Below are positions 33,906-43,053 of a stretch of DNA of 64,000 nt, piece after piece. Position 1 is the stretch's first letter. Every line of letters begins with the position of its first letter. The position numbers and the translations under genes were made by a program. The DNA is from an uncultured Spartobacteria bacterium (GTDB lineage Bacteria > Verrucomicrobiota > Verrucomicrobiia > Chthoniobacterales > Terrimicrobiaceae). The DNA lies in assembly GCA_937960895.1 (NCBI GenBank), contig CALCJD010000146.1, positions 1 through 64,000 on the forward strand, in the 5' to 3' direction. The notes beneath the pieces were generated by a model. That model saw nothing but the letters and a program-made list of their open reading frames with translations. It was not told the DNA's origin and did not search any database.

Positions 33906-35905
33906 TTGCTGCCTGGATGGAAAAAGCCTGCGCCCGCGCGGAGGAGATCTTCACAAAACACGGCGTCAAACTCACCCTCGGCGGCGAACCCACCTATGTG
34001 CCCGTCCATCCGGAAGGTGCGGAATGGAGCTACGCCGCGGTGGGTCCCACCAAACTCGGCTACGCACGCAGGGCGGCGGAGGCCCTGAAAAAAAATCACC
34101 TCCCCGGTTCCGCCATCTTTTTCTGTCCCGGCAAGTCCTACCCCGGCGAAGTCAATCCCCGCTGGGTCATCAAGGTGCTCGCCAACCGGGACGGCTCCCC
34201 GCTTTTTCGCCCTCCGACGCGGGGACGTCCCCCCGGTCCGCAGACCCTCGTTGATTTCACCTCCGCCCTCTGCAAGCACCTCGGCGTGCCCTCCCACTGG
34301 CTGGAATTGAGGGACCCGCACGATCCCCGCAACGAGATTCTCGCCATGCCGCTCGACCATGACGGCCACATCTGGCGCTCCGCGCGCTGGCCGTTGGAGA
34401 AAAAACTGCGCGTCCTCCTCGCCACGGAGGGACCGGCCGGTCTCCGTCTGCCGCTGCACCAACTCCCGCCCGCCCTGCCGCGACGCGCCCTCACCGTCGA
34501 ACGCTCCGGCAACACCCTGGCGGTCTTCTTTCCGCCCCTCCTGCAAAAACCCTTCCTGGAACTCCTCGCCGCCGTCGAACAGGCCTGCCGCCGGATCTCC
34601 GTGGCCCGCATCGAACTGCAGGGCTACGTTCCCTCGGACGAAGCCGCATGCTGGACCACCGTCGGCTTCGCGGCCGATCCCGGCGTCCTGGAAGTGAACC
34701 TGCCGGCCTGCGCGAGCTGGCGCGACTACGCGGCCTGGATCGGGGCGGTCACCTCCGCCTGCGAAAGCGTCGGCCTCCGTTCCTGGAAGGAATCCCCGTG
34801 GGACCCGCCGCAGGGCACCGGAGGAGGCAACCACCTTCTCTGGGGCGGCCCCAGTCTCGACGAACATCCCTTTTTCACCCGTCCGGCCTGGCTGGCCTCC
34901 ATCCTCCGGTTCTGGCAGCACCATCCGGCCCTGGCCTATCTGTTCACCGGTTGTTATGTCGGCGCCTCCTCACAGGCGCCGCGCCCGGACGAATCCGCGC
35001 GCGACCTTTACGACATCGAGATGGCCTACGGGTTCCTCGAGTCCCTGCCGCCCGGAGATCATCGCGAGCTGATCAACGAAACCCTGCGGCACCTGCACAC
35101 CGACGTCACGGGCAACGCCCACCGCAGTGAAATCAGCTTCGACAAGTTCTGGAACACGTCCTGGCCGGCCGGGGCACTCGGACTGATCGAATTCCGCGCC
35201 ATCGAGTCCCTGCCGCGCGCCGACTGGATGGCGGCCGTCGCCCTGCTCTGGACCTGTCTGGCGGCCCATCTGCTCGCCCATCCCTTTGCCAAACCGCTGG
35301 ACCGCCTCGGGTCGCGTCTGCGTGACGAGTTTTTCCTTCCGCAGAGGCTTTGGGAGGATCTCGAGGAAATCCTCGCCGAGCTCCGGCGCGGGGGATTCCA
35401 CCTGGACCGCGCCCTGTTTCGCGAGATCTGGAACTGGCGGTTTCCCGCCCTGCTCACCTGGAGGAAACTCACCGTACGGCGCGCCCTCGAGAGCTGGCCG
35501 CTGCTCTGCGAGACTCCGGTGGAAGGCGGCACAACCAGCCGGTTTGTCGACACCTCCATGCACCGGCTCGAATTCTGCAGCGACGCCGAGTTTGCCGGAC
35601 GCTTCCAGATCCATGTGGCCGGACGCCCCCTCGCCCTGCGGCAAACGGCGTCGGGCGCTCATCTGGCGGGCCTGCGCTACCGCCGCACGAACCTTTATCC
35701 CGCCCTGCATCCGGGCATTCCCGTCCAGCTGCCGCTGGCGGTCACCCTCGTCGACCGCAAAACGGGGCGCATCGCCGCCAACTTCGAAATGGGCGCGGAG
35801 GATTTTGTCTTCCGTCCGTCCCCTGCGACGCCCCCCCACCTCGGGGGCAAACCCTGCCGCGGCGGGCGGCGCGGGGATCTGACCTGCGACCTGCGTCTGG
35901 AATAG
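33902..35905 (+). CDS. DUF2126 protein (stand-alone)
   Basis: 667 residues from the ATG at 33902, overlapping the preceding stop. It starts directly with the DUF2126 region (KHGVKLTLGGEPTYVP) and runs through family segments such as FFCPGKSYPGE, PQGTGGGNHLLWGG, YDIEMAYGFLESL and SFDKFWNTSWP. The residues GGEPTYV, the GGNH loop and several acidic residues suggest a ligase-like fold, but no activity has been assigned as far as I know. The usual N-terminal transglutaminase is supplied by the upstream gene. The last 25 residues are Gly/Arg-rich. Confidence 0.88.
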   Translation: MIAAWMEKACARAEEIFTKHGVKLTLGGEPTYVPVHPEGAEWSYAAVGPTKLGYARRAAEALKKNHLPGSAIFFCPGKSYPGEVNPRWVIKVLANRDGSPLFRPPTRGRPPGPQTLVDFTSALCKHLGVPSHWLELRDPHDPRNEILAMPLDHDGHIWRSARWPLEKKLRVLLATEGPAGLRLPLHQLPPALPRRALTVERSGNTLAVFFPPLLQKPFLELLAAVEQACRRISVARIELQGYVPSDEAACWTTVGFAADPGVLEVNLPACASWRDYAAWIGAVTSACESVGLRSWKESPWDPPQGTGGGNHLLWGGPSLDEHPFFTRPAWLASILRFWQHHPALAYLFTGCYVGASSQAPRPDESARDLYDIEMAYGFLESLPPGDHRELINETLRHLHTDVTGNAHRSEISFDKFWNTSWPAGALGLIEFRAIESLPRADWMAAVALLWTCLAAHLLAHPFAKPLDRLGSRLRDEFFLPQRLWEDLEEILAELRRGGFHLDRALFREIWNWRFPALLTWRKLTVRRALESWPLLCETPVEGGTTSRFVDTSMHRLEFCSDAEFAGRFQIHVAGRPLALRQTASGAHLAGLRYRRTNLYPALHPGIPVQLPLAVTLVDRKTGRIAANFEMGAEDFVFRPSPATPPHLGGKPCRGGRRGDLTCDLRLE

Positions 35906-35941
35906 GTCAAATCAATCCCGCGCCCCCGACCGCCGGACGTC

Positions 35942-37360
35942 TTATTTGAAGCCCGGCAGGAAGGCCGCCTCGGCCTTGAACAGCTCCAGGGTCATGGCCT
36001 TGATTTCCGCCGGACTGCACACCGCGGCGCAAAGCGGATCAAGCAGCAGCGCATGAATGGCCGCCTCCTTGCTCCGCTCGATCGCGGCGGTTGCACCCAG
36101 ATCGAAGGTGCCGAGATTCGACGCGCAAACGGCAGCCATCTGGGGCGGGAGCGCCCCAAAATGGGTCGGCTGCACACCGTTGCGGTCCACCATGCACGCC
36201 ACCTCCACACAGGCGTTGGACGGCAGGTTGGCAATGAGTCCGCCGGTGTTCATCACGTTGCCGTGAATGCGGAACGGCGTGTCCTTTTCGCGGGCCTCGA
36301 TGATCCAGCTCGCATACTCCCAGCTCCGATCCCATTCGATCGGGGTTTCGCCCCTGACCATGGCCAGCCGGTCGGCGTCGGCTTTCTTGCGCCAGTTGGG
36401 CCAGTTGTTGGCATAAAAACCGGATTCGCCGTGATAACCCGGACGGGTGTATTTCTCGAGAAGATCCTTCCGCTTGCGGTAATAGGGCAGGTATTCGGAG
36501 AGGTGTCCGCTGGACTCGGTGATGAAGGCGCCGAAGTGCAGCATCATGTCCTTGCGCACGAGATCCTCCGCATCGTCGGGATCGCTCGGACGCCCGGCGA
36601 GATCCTCGCGGGCCTTCTTCATGAGAAGCGGATAGAGATCGCGTCCCTGGTGGCGAAGTTTCACAAACCAGGCCAGGTGGTTGATGCCGGCGCATTTCCA
36701 TTCCATCTCGCTGATCGGCACCCCGGCGCGCTTGGCCAACAGGTGGCTCGTGCCCTGCACGGAATGGCACAGTCCGACGACCTGCATCGAGGAGGTGCGT
36801 CCCGCGGCGAGGCACATCATGTTCATCGGATTGGTGTAGTTGAGAACAATGGCCTGCGGACAAAGGCGCTCGGCGTCCCGCAGCACCTCGAGCCACACCG
36901 GAATCGTGCGCAGCCCCTTGAAGAGACCGCCGGGCCCGATGGTGTCGCCGATGCACTGGTCGATGCCGTATTTCGCCGGAATGTCGTTGTCGTGGCGGAC
37001 ACACTCCAGGCCGCTCACCTCGATGCAATTCACCAGGTAATCGGAGCCCTTGAGGATTTCGCGGCGGTTGGTCGAGGCCACCACCTTCCAGTTTTTGACC
37101 TTGAGGAGGGCGGCGAGCTTTTCGATGAGCTGCTTCATCGTCCGCAGCCGGCTGGAATCGATGTCAACCAGTCCGATCACCCCACCCTGCTGGCCGGGAA
37201 GTTTGAAGATGTCGTTGACGAGTCGCGGCGTGAACCCGCTTCCGGCGCCGAGCACCGTAACCTTGATGGGGCGGGAAAATTTGCCCGGCAGGCCGTTGAG
37301 GGAGGAGGCTTGGGTATGCTCGGCATGGCCGGCGGATTTTTTGGGAGAGGACTTAGCCAT
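35942..37360 (-). CDS. Glycoside hydrolase family 4 (alpha-galactosidase/alpha-glucosidase type)
   Basis: 472 residues from the ATG at 37360; the frame runs further upstream through the AraC gene but without homology. GH4 enzymes use NAD and a divalent metal. Seen here are the dinucleotide-binding VTVLGAGSGFTPRLV (about 34-48), the NYTNPMNM region, the metal-ligand Cys-His in GLCHSVQGT, and CAGINHLAWF. It is cytoplasmic, with no signal peptide. It is divergent from an AraC-type regulator across 81 bp that hold a palindrome, so it is probably induced by its sugar. Substrate choice (melibiose-like, glucuronides or maltose-phosphate-like) cannot be fixed. Confidence 0.9.
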   Translation of the reverse strand: MAKSSPKKSAGHAEHTQASSLNGLPGKFSRPIKVTVLGAGSGFTPRLVNDIFKLPGQQGGVIGLVDIDSSRLRTMKQLIEKLAALLKVKNWKVVASTNRREILKGSDYLVNCIEVSGLECVRHDNDIPAKYGIDQCIGDTIGPGGLFKGLRTIPVWLEVLRDAERLCPQAIVLNYTNPMNMMCLAAGRTSSMQVVGLCHSVQGTSHLLAKRAGVPISEMEWKCAGINHLAWFVKLRHQGRDLYPLLMKKAREDLAGRPSDPDDAEDLVRKDMMLHFGAFITESSGHLSEYLPYYRKRKDLLEKYTRPGYHGESGFYANNWPNWRKKADADRLAMVRGETPIEWDRSWEYASWIIEAREKDTPFRIHGNVMNTGGLIANLPSNACVEVACMVDRNGVQPTHFGALPPQMAAVCASNLGTFDLGATAAIERSKEAAIHALLLDPLCAAVCSPAEIKAMTLELFKAEAAFLPGFK

Positions 37361-37386
37361 GCCGGCAGCATGGCGGAATTTTGTAC

Positions 37387-37410
37387 TGTCACAACGGAGA
37401 AGGTGTGACA
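37387..37410. promoter_or_regulatory. Palindrome in the GH4/AraC divergent gap
   Basis: TGTCACA-N10-TGTGACA, a perfect 7-bp dyad. A further looser copy (GATGTCATTATGTGATATC, 37415-37433) follows, 8 bp before the AraC ATG. The half-site resembles a CRP half-site in outward orientation. A likely target is the adjacent AraC-type protein or a CRP-family regulator. Confidence 0.6.
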
Positions 37411-37441
37411 TTGAGATGTCATTATGTGATATCTGCCGTCC

Positions 37442-38314
37442 ATGCTCTCCCCCGCCGACGATTTTCTGCACATTTCCCTGCCTTTTGGATGCGAAGAGCA
37501 ACGCGTCCAGTCCCCGCGCTACCATTGGAACAACCGGGAACGTCCCGGTGACCAATTTGTGATCATCCAGCGCACCCTTTCCGGGTCCGGGGTTTTTGTC
37601 TGGGAAGGCCGGACGTTTCCCGTTCCCGAAAATCACGCCTTCATCGCAACCATTCCGGAGGACAGTTCCTATTTCTACCCGCCGGACAGCCGGACGCCCT
37701 GGCGGCTGTCGTGGCTGAATTTCTACGGTCCGCTGGCCATCGCGCTGTGCCGGGAACTGCGCCGCCAGTTCGGCCCCGTGCTTCCGCTGCCGCCGCGTTC
37801 CCCGGCGGGGTCCGCCTTCGCCAAGCTGGTCCGTCAGGGCATGAGTCGCGCGCCGGCCGATCCCCACGACACCAGCCTGGCCTGTTACGCCTTTCTCATG
37901 GAATGGGCCCGTCAGCTGGGGCGGACGGGCGACATCGGTCCGGATCCGGTCGAAACGGCCGTGCGCATCTGCCGCAGCCGCTTCCGGGAGCCCCTCGGAG
38001 TCAAGGAACTCGCCGCCGAGGCCGGGGTTTCGCGGGAGCACTTCACCCGCCTGTTTTCGCAGAAAACCGGACTTCCCCCCGCGCTGTTCCTGCGGGAGCT
38101 GCGTCTCGATGCGGCCGAGGCAATGATGAAAAACGGCGGGGTCGCCCTCAAGGAGGCCGCACTGCGCTGCGGATTTGCCTCGCCCCGCGCGCTCAGCCGC
38201 GCCCTGGCAGCGCGGAAATCCGGTCCGAGTCCCGCTCCAGATGCCGGGCTCCCAGCAGCCACAAAACACCGGCCACCAGCATCGCGAAGGAAACGACAAC
38301 AAATCCCACCGTGA
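37442..38314 (+). CDS. AraC-family transcriptional regulator
   Basis: 290 residues. The N-terminal cupin-like sensing domain (about 5-160) contains HWNNRERPGDQFVIIQRTLSG. The C-terminal double helix-turn-helix is at about 170-262 (LGVKELAAEAGVSREHFTRLFSQ; ALKEAALRCGFASPRALSRAL). From about residue 251 onward the coding sequence runs antisense inside the MFS gene, and the last 30 residues are a basic, disordered tail with no family counterpart. It probably activates the divergent GH4 gene and perhaps the MFS transporter. Confidence 0.88.
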   Translation: MLSPADDFLHISLPFGCEEQRVQSPRYHWNNRERPGDQFVIIQRTLSGSGVFVWEGRTFPVPENHAFIATIPEDSSYFYPPDSRTPWRLSWLNFYGPLAIALCRELRRQFGPVLPLPPRSPAGSAFAKLVRQGMSRAPADPHDTSLACYAFLMEWARQLGRTGDIGPDPVETAVRICRSRFREPLGVKELAAEAGVSREHFTRLFSQKTGLPPALFLRELRLDAAEAMMKNGGVALKEAALRCGFASPRALSRALAARKSGPSPAPDAGLPAATKHRPPASRRKRQQIPP

Positions 38315-39440
38315 GATTCCACCGGTCGCCGATCGCCCCGATGAGCGGCGGGGAGATGGCGTCGCCGAAGGCGTGGATCACAAAGATGTTCACCGCATAG
38401 GCCGAGGCGCGCACCGACGGTGCGGTCACATTGGCAATGGCCGTGTTGGCCGGGCCGATGTTGAAGAAGAGGAAAAACACCGCCAGGAAACACAGCACCC
38501 AGGCCAGCGGAAACGGCGCGGCCAGCATGCCCAGCGTGCAGGGGAAGGACAGCAGGATGCCGCCGCCGGAAACCAGGAAGTAGGCACCGGAAAACCGCCT
38601 GGCGAGCAGGTCGGCCAGCCAGCCGCCAAAGAGGGTCGCAATCAGTCCCGCCACGGCGGTGATGCCGCCGAAAATCAGGTTCACCTCGCCCAGGTCCCCG
38701 GCCCGGCGCACGGTGAAAAAATAATTCGGCGCCCAGAAGGAAATCCCCCCGATGGCAAAGGTCATCGCCGTCTGCGCGGCCACGTTGTAGACATAGGACG
38801 GGATGCGAACGAGCCCTTTGTAATCCTTCCAGGACGCCCGGGGTTCGCTCTGTTGGTGGGCCGGGCGGCGGTCCTTCATCAGGAGGCAAAGCCCGGCCAG
38901 CACCAGGCCGGGAATGGCCGCCAGGTGAAACGGCGTGCGCCATCCGTAGGCCTGGCCGACCATGCCGCCGAACAAATACCCGATGGCACTGCCGAAGGGA
39001 ATGGCCGCAAAAAACCACGCCAGCACCAGGCCGCGGCGTTCCTTGGGAAAATGGTCCGCAATGATGGTCGGCGCGGCCGGTCCATAAGCCGCCTCGCCGG
39101 CCCCGACGAGAATGCGGCAAAGCACCAAAACCCAGAAAACCGGCGCCCAGCCGGACCCCGATGTCGCCAGGCTCCAGACGGCCGCGCCGAAGGCGATGAT
39201 TTTCCAGCGCGAGTAGCGGTCGGACAGCCACCCGAAAAGCGGCGACAGCACCATGTAGCTGATGAGAAACACCGTCGCCAGCGACCCCGTCTTGGCCATG
39301 GCATTGGGATCGTCGGGCCCGAAAAACGTCTTGCTGATGGCCGGCTCGAGCGCCGCAAGAATGTAGCGGTCGAGATAGCAGAAAAGGTTCAGCGTCAGCA
39401 GCAGGGCAAGCGCCCGTCTGGCACCGGGTTCGGTTTTCAT
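38193..39440 (-). CDS. MFS transporter, Spinster-like
   Basis: 415 residues with twelve predicted helices. The first-half signature is DRYILAALEPAI with GWLSDRYSRWKI between helices 2 and 3; LVGAGEAAYGPAAPTIIADHF is typical of Spinster-like carriers. It is convergent with the AraC gene and overlaps it by 122 bp. The short upstream stretch has two small dyads (TTTCC-GT-GGAAA at the ATG and TTCCGG-N4-CCGGAA at 39464-39479). The neighbouring GH4 and AraC genes suggest a sugar or sugar-conjugate substrate. Confidence 0.9.
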   Translation of the reverse strand: MKTEPGARRALALLLTLNLFCYLDRYILAALEPAISKTFFGPDDPNAMAKTGSLATVFLISYMVLSPLFGWLSDRYSRWKIIAFGAAVWSLATSGSGWAPVFWVLVLCRILVGAGEAAYGPAAPTIIADHFPKERRGLVLAWFFAAIPFGSAIGYLFGGMVGQAYGWRTPFHLAAIPGLVLAGLCLLMKDRRPAHQQSEPRASWKDYKGLVRIPSYVYNVAAQTAMTFAIGGISFWAPNYFFTVRRAGDLGEVNLIFGGITAVAGLIATLFGGWLADLLARRFSGAYFLVSGGGILLSFPCTLGMLAAPFPLAWVLCFLAVFFLFFNIGPANTAIANVTAPSVRASAYAVNIFVIHAFGDAISPPLIGAIGDRWNLTVGFVVVSFAMLVAGVLWLLGARHLERDSDRISALPGRG

Positions 39441-39572
39441 TTTCCGTGGAAAGGGGTTCCGACTTCCGGGACGCCGGAAACACCCCCGTCGTTCCGTCCG
39501 GCGGTCGGGACGGGGTCCGCGGAAACCTGATCTTCCGCTATGGGGGGTCGTCCGGGAGGGGGCATCGGCTTC

Positions 39573-39878
39573 CTAGGTCCGCTTCCAGAAGGTCTTTGCC
39601 AGGTAGGCGAGACCGATCACGATGAAGAGAACCGGCCAGAGTTTGATTTTTTCCCCGAGGTGAAGATGGCCCAGCACGCCGATGATGCCGATGCCGGTCA
39701 GGATGGCGACGCTGAGAAGGTTTTCCGCCAGTTTGCCCTCGACCAGGGCCCGGACCAGGACCGAAACCGCGATGACAAACATGATGCCCGGCCACCAGTA
39801 ATCAAAGAGGGCGACTGTGCCGAGACCGACCAGAAAAACCCCCGTAAATGCATGGTTGCCGTGTTTGGTGGTCGCCAT
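39573..39878 (-). CDS. Small membrane protein (LiaI/LiaF-like TM region)
   Basis: 101 residues from the ATG at 39878. Three to four hydrophobic helices (FTGVFLVGLGTVALF, IMFVIAVSVLVRALV, LLSVAILTGIGIIGVLGHL, WPVLFIVIGLAYLA) resemble the short TM modules of DUF5668 or LiaF-type proteins. There is no catalytic motif. It stands alone between the MFS gene and the divergent peptide transporter operon. Function unknown. Confidence 0.7.
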   Translation of the reverse strand: MATTKHGNHAFTGVFLVGLGTVALFDYWWPGIMFVIAVSVLVRALVEGKLAENLLSVAILTGIGIIGVLGHLHLGEKIKLWPVLFIVIGLAYLAKTFWKRT

Positions 39879-40009
39879 GGGGCGCACTTCACACCATCCG
39901 CCCCGTCCTGCCAAGCCGGGAATTGGGGCGAAGCCCCCGGGAAGTCCCGGCCACCCAAATTTGCAAACGCGGATTGCGTCCGGCCGCTCCGTGGGTATGC
40001 TCCGCGGCG

Positions 40010-42094
40010 GTGGTCAGGTTTTTTGTTTACGGCATTCCGGTTCTGCTCGTCGCCCTGCTGGTGGCGTCCTTTCTGACCGTGGCGTCGTTTTCCGCCGACC
40101 GGAAAAACGAAATCACCATCGGTTCCATCGGCGAGCCCACCAAACTGAATCCGATCCAATCGGCCGAGGCGTCCGCCAGTCAGGTCGAAAGTTTCCTTTT
40201 CGAGTCCCTGCTGACCTACGATCAGGACCTCGAAATTGCCCCCCAACTGGCCAGTTCCTACACCCTCAGCCAGACCACGACCGTGTATTTCCGCGGTCCC
40301 ACCGGCGCCTTCGCCGCCCTGAGCTATGTGAAGGCCGCCCGCGACTCGTGGGCGGAATGGGGCCTGCGCGACGCCCGGGCGGAAGGCACGCGGCTGTATC
40401 TGGAGTTTGACCAGCCGGGCCTGGCCGCCAGCGAAAAGATTTTCAGTCTCTTCAATCCCGCCTCCACCCTTCCCCTCACCACCCTCCGTGTCGAGACCGG
40501 CGGCGACGCGCGCGCCGTGTTTCAGGCCTTCCGGGATGCGGAGCCGGACCGTCCCATTGAGCGCGTCTGGTTTGATTACAACGCGGCCTTCGAGATCACG
40601 GTGCCCGGCGACGGCCTCCAGATGGTGGAGGACCTGAAGGCCTTTCTCGAGGCCCGGGGAAACACGGCGAAGGTCGACGTGGTGGATACCCGTCCGTTTC
40701 TCGCCGAACCCCTGGTGGATTTCCGCCTGCGCGACGATGTACGCTGGCATGACGGCGTGCCCTTCACCTCGAAGGACGTCGTGTTCACCTACCACGCCAT
40801 CATGGACGAAACGGTGGCATCGCCCCGCAAGCCGGATTTCGATCTGATTCAACACATCGAGACCCCCGACCCCCACCGGGTTCTGGTGACCTATCGCAAA
40901 CCGTATTCCCCCGCGCTCAACAGCTGGATGATCCCGCTGCTGCCCGCGCACATCCTCGAAGGCAAGCCGGTCAAATGGTGGGAGGACCATTTCAATCGCA
41001 AACCCGTCGGAACGGGACCTTTCAAGTTTGGACACTGGAAAACCAACGAATCGCTGCGTCTGGTTCCGAACGAGGACTATTATCTGGGGCGTCCCTGGCT
41101 GGACGGCGTCGTCTTCCGGCTCCTGCCCGATCCCATCACCATGCGGCTCGCCTTCATGACGCGGCAGATCGACTACTGGGGCGTGGACCCCTGGGCGGTG
41201 AAAGGGATCAGGGAGGATCCGCGTTTCACGCTCTTCAGTTATCCGTCGAATGCCTACAGTTACGTCGGCTGGAATCTGCGCAACCCGCTCTTCCAGGATC
41301 TGCAGGTGCGCAGAGCCTTCGCGCACGCCGTCAACGTGCCGCAGATGATCAAATACATCCTCTACGGCAACGGCGTGCAGAGCACCGGCATCTTCCCGCC
41401 GCACTTCTGGTTCTCCAACCCGGACATCAAACCCCTCCCTTACGATCCCGGGGAGGCGAAGCGTCTGCTGGACGAAGCGGGCTGGGTGCCCGGTCCGGAC
41501 GGCATCCGCGTGAAGGACGGCAAACGGCTGAGTTTCACCCTCATCACCAATCAGGCCAACGAAGTCCGCAAGGACATCGCCACCCTGGTGCAGGACAATC
41601 TGCGCTCCATCGGCGTCGAGGTGAAGGTGGAGATCTACGAATGGGCCGTGTTCATCACCCGTTTCATCAACAAGCTCGAATTCGACGCCACCGTGCTGGG
41701 CTGGACCACCCCCCCCGACTATGACGCCTACCAGGTCTGGCATTCGTCCCAGAGCAATCCCGAACAGCTGAACTTCGTCGGCTACAACAACCCGGAAGTC
41801 GACAAGCTGCTGGTGCAGATCCGTCAGGAATACGATCCGGAACGCATCCGGCAGCTGGCCGGGGAGATCCAGCGGATCATTTATGAGGACCAGCCCTACC
41901 TCTTTCTCTTCGTGCCCAACTCGACCACGGTCATCTGGAAGGACAGCCTGCGCATCTGCCGGCCCGACGATAAAGGCGGCTGGATCGACACGCCCGTGGA
42001 GGTGACCAAGGCGGGCTGGGCGTATTACATGCAGTGGTTTTACCGGCCGGAATTTGCCGACCGGCTGCCGGCCAACCGGGAGGTTCGTCCATGA
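40010..42094 (+). CDS. Peptide ABC transporter binding protein with an inserted domain
   Basis: 694 residues, longer than the usual 500-600. The start is the GTG at 40010, giving an N-terminal helix (5-28) that may be an uncleaved anchor; no lipobox Cys is seen. SBP family 5 begins at EITIGSIGEPTKLNPIQ (34-50). Between SYTLSQT (83-89) and VDFRLRDDVRWHDGVPF (236-252), which are adjacent in ordinary relatives, lies an extra 145 residues (40280-40715). The remainder is canonical. It overlaps the first permease gene by ATGA. Oligopeptides or similar solutes are the likely cargo. Confidence 0.88.
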   Translation: MVRFFVYGIPVLLVALLVASFLTVASFSADRKNEITIGSIGEPTKLNPIQSAEASASQVESFLFESLLTYDQDLEIAPQLASSYTLSQTTTVYFRGPTGAFAALSYVKAARDSWAEWGLRDARAEGTRLYLEFDQPGLAASEKIFSLFNPASTLPLTTLRVETGGDARAVFQAFRDAEPDRPIERVWFDYNAAFEITVPGDGLQMVEDLKAFLEARGNTAKVDVVDTRPFLAEPLVDFRLRDDVRWHDGVPFTSKDVVFTYHAIMDETVASPRKPDFDLIQHIETPDPHRVLVTYRKPYSPALNSWMIPLLPAHILEGKPVKWWEDHFNRKPVGTGPFKFGHWKTNESLRLVPNEDYYLGRPWLDGVVFRLLPDPITMRLAFMTRQIDYWGVDPWAVKGIREDPRFTLFSYPSNAYSYVGWNLRNPLFQDLQVRRAFAHAVNVPQMIKYILYGNGVQSTGIFPPHFWFSNPDIKPLPYDPGEAKRLLDEAGWVPGPDGIRVKDGKRLSFTLITNQANEVRKDIATLVQDNLRSIGVEVKVEIYEWAVFITRFINKLEFDATVLGWTTPPDYDAYQVWHSSQSNPEQLNFVGYNNPEVDKLLVQIRQEYDPERIRQLAGEIQRIIYEDQPYLFLFVPNSTTVIWKDSLRICRPDDKGGWIDTPVEVTKAGWAYYMQWFYRPEFADRLPANREVRP

Positions 42095-43053
42095 TCACCT
42101 TCATCATTCGCCGTCTGCTGATTTCCGTCGTGCTGGTTTTCCTGATCAGCCTGATCTCGTTTTTCATCATCACCCTCACGCCGGGCAGTCCCTATCCCTG
42201 GGGCGAGTTGAATCCGAAAATTTCGCAGGCGGTGAAGGACAACTACCGCAAACAGTTCCACCTCGATGAGCCGATCTGGAACCAATATTGGTACAACATG
42301 CGCGGGTTGTTCACCGGCGAACTCCGCAGCATCAAGGACGGTCGCCCCGTCCTCGAGCGCATCGGCGAGCGGCTGCCCGCCACCGTCTCCCTCAATGTCT
42401 GCGCGATCGCCATTTCGCTGAGCTTCGGACTCCTCATCGGGGTGTATTCCGCCCGGAAGTCCGGGCAATGGCAGGACACCTCGCTTTCGACGTTGTGTTT
42501 CACCTTTCTGGCCCTTCCGGAATTCTGGGTCACCTATCTGCTCATCATCGGACTGACCAACTGGGTGGCAATTCCCCTCACGGGCACCGTGAGTCACGGC
42601 ATTCTTTTCCCCAACGAAGGCGCCCGTCTGCTCGACCGGCTGTGGCATTTGTTTTTGCCGGCCGTGATGCTGGCGCTCGGCGGCATCGCCGGACAATCCC
42701 GTTACGTGCGCGCGAGCATGCTGGAGACGCTGCGCGAGGACTACATCCGCACGGCCCAGGCCAAGGGGCTGCATCCCGACAAAATTTTCTACCGTCATGC
42801 CCTGCGCAACTCGCTGCGTCCCGTCATCACCGGCATCGGCTCGCTCCTGCCGGCGTTGATCGGCGGCGCGGTCATCATCGAAACCATCTTCGCCTATCCC
42901 GGCATCGGCCGACTCGGCTATCAGGCGGTGTTGGAACGTGACTACCCCACCTTGGTGGCCCTGAACTTCATCACGGCCGTGTTGGTCCTGCTCGGCAATC
43001 TGCTGGCCGACGTGCTTTATGCCGTCGTCGATCCCCGTGTGCGTCTCGAATGA
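42091..43053 (+). CDS. Peptide ABC permease, OppB/DppB family
   Basis: 320 residues. It opens with the typical first helix (IIRRLLISVVLVFLISLISFF), keeps TLTPGSP, and has the EAA loop (LREDYIRTAQAKGLHPDKI) and the GGAVIIETIFAYPGIGRLGYQAV segment. It is translationally coupled at both ends (4-bp overlaps) within the five-gene operon starting at 40010. Confidence 0.94.
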   Translation: MITFIIRRLLISVVLVFLISLISFFIITLTPGSPYPWGELNPKISQAVKDNYRKQFHLDEPIWNQYWYNMRGLFTGELRSIKDGRPVLERIGERLPATVSLNVCAIAISLSFGLLIGVYSARKSGQWQDTSLSTLCFTFLALPEFWVTYLLIIGLTNWVAIPLTGTVSHGILFPNEGARLLDRLWHLFLPAVMLALGGIAGQSRYVRASMLETLREDYIRTAQAKGLHPDKIFYRHALRNSLRPVITGIGSLLPALIGGAVIIETIFAYPGIGRLGYQAVLERDYPTLVALNFITAVLVLLGNLLADVLYAVVDPRVRLE

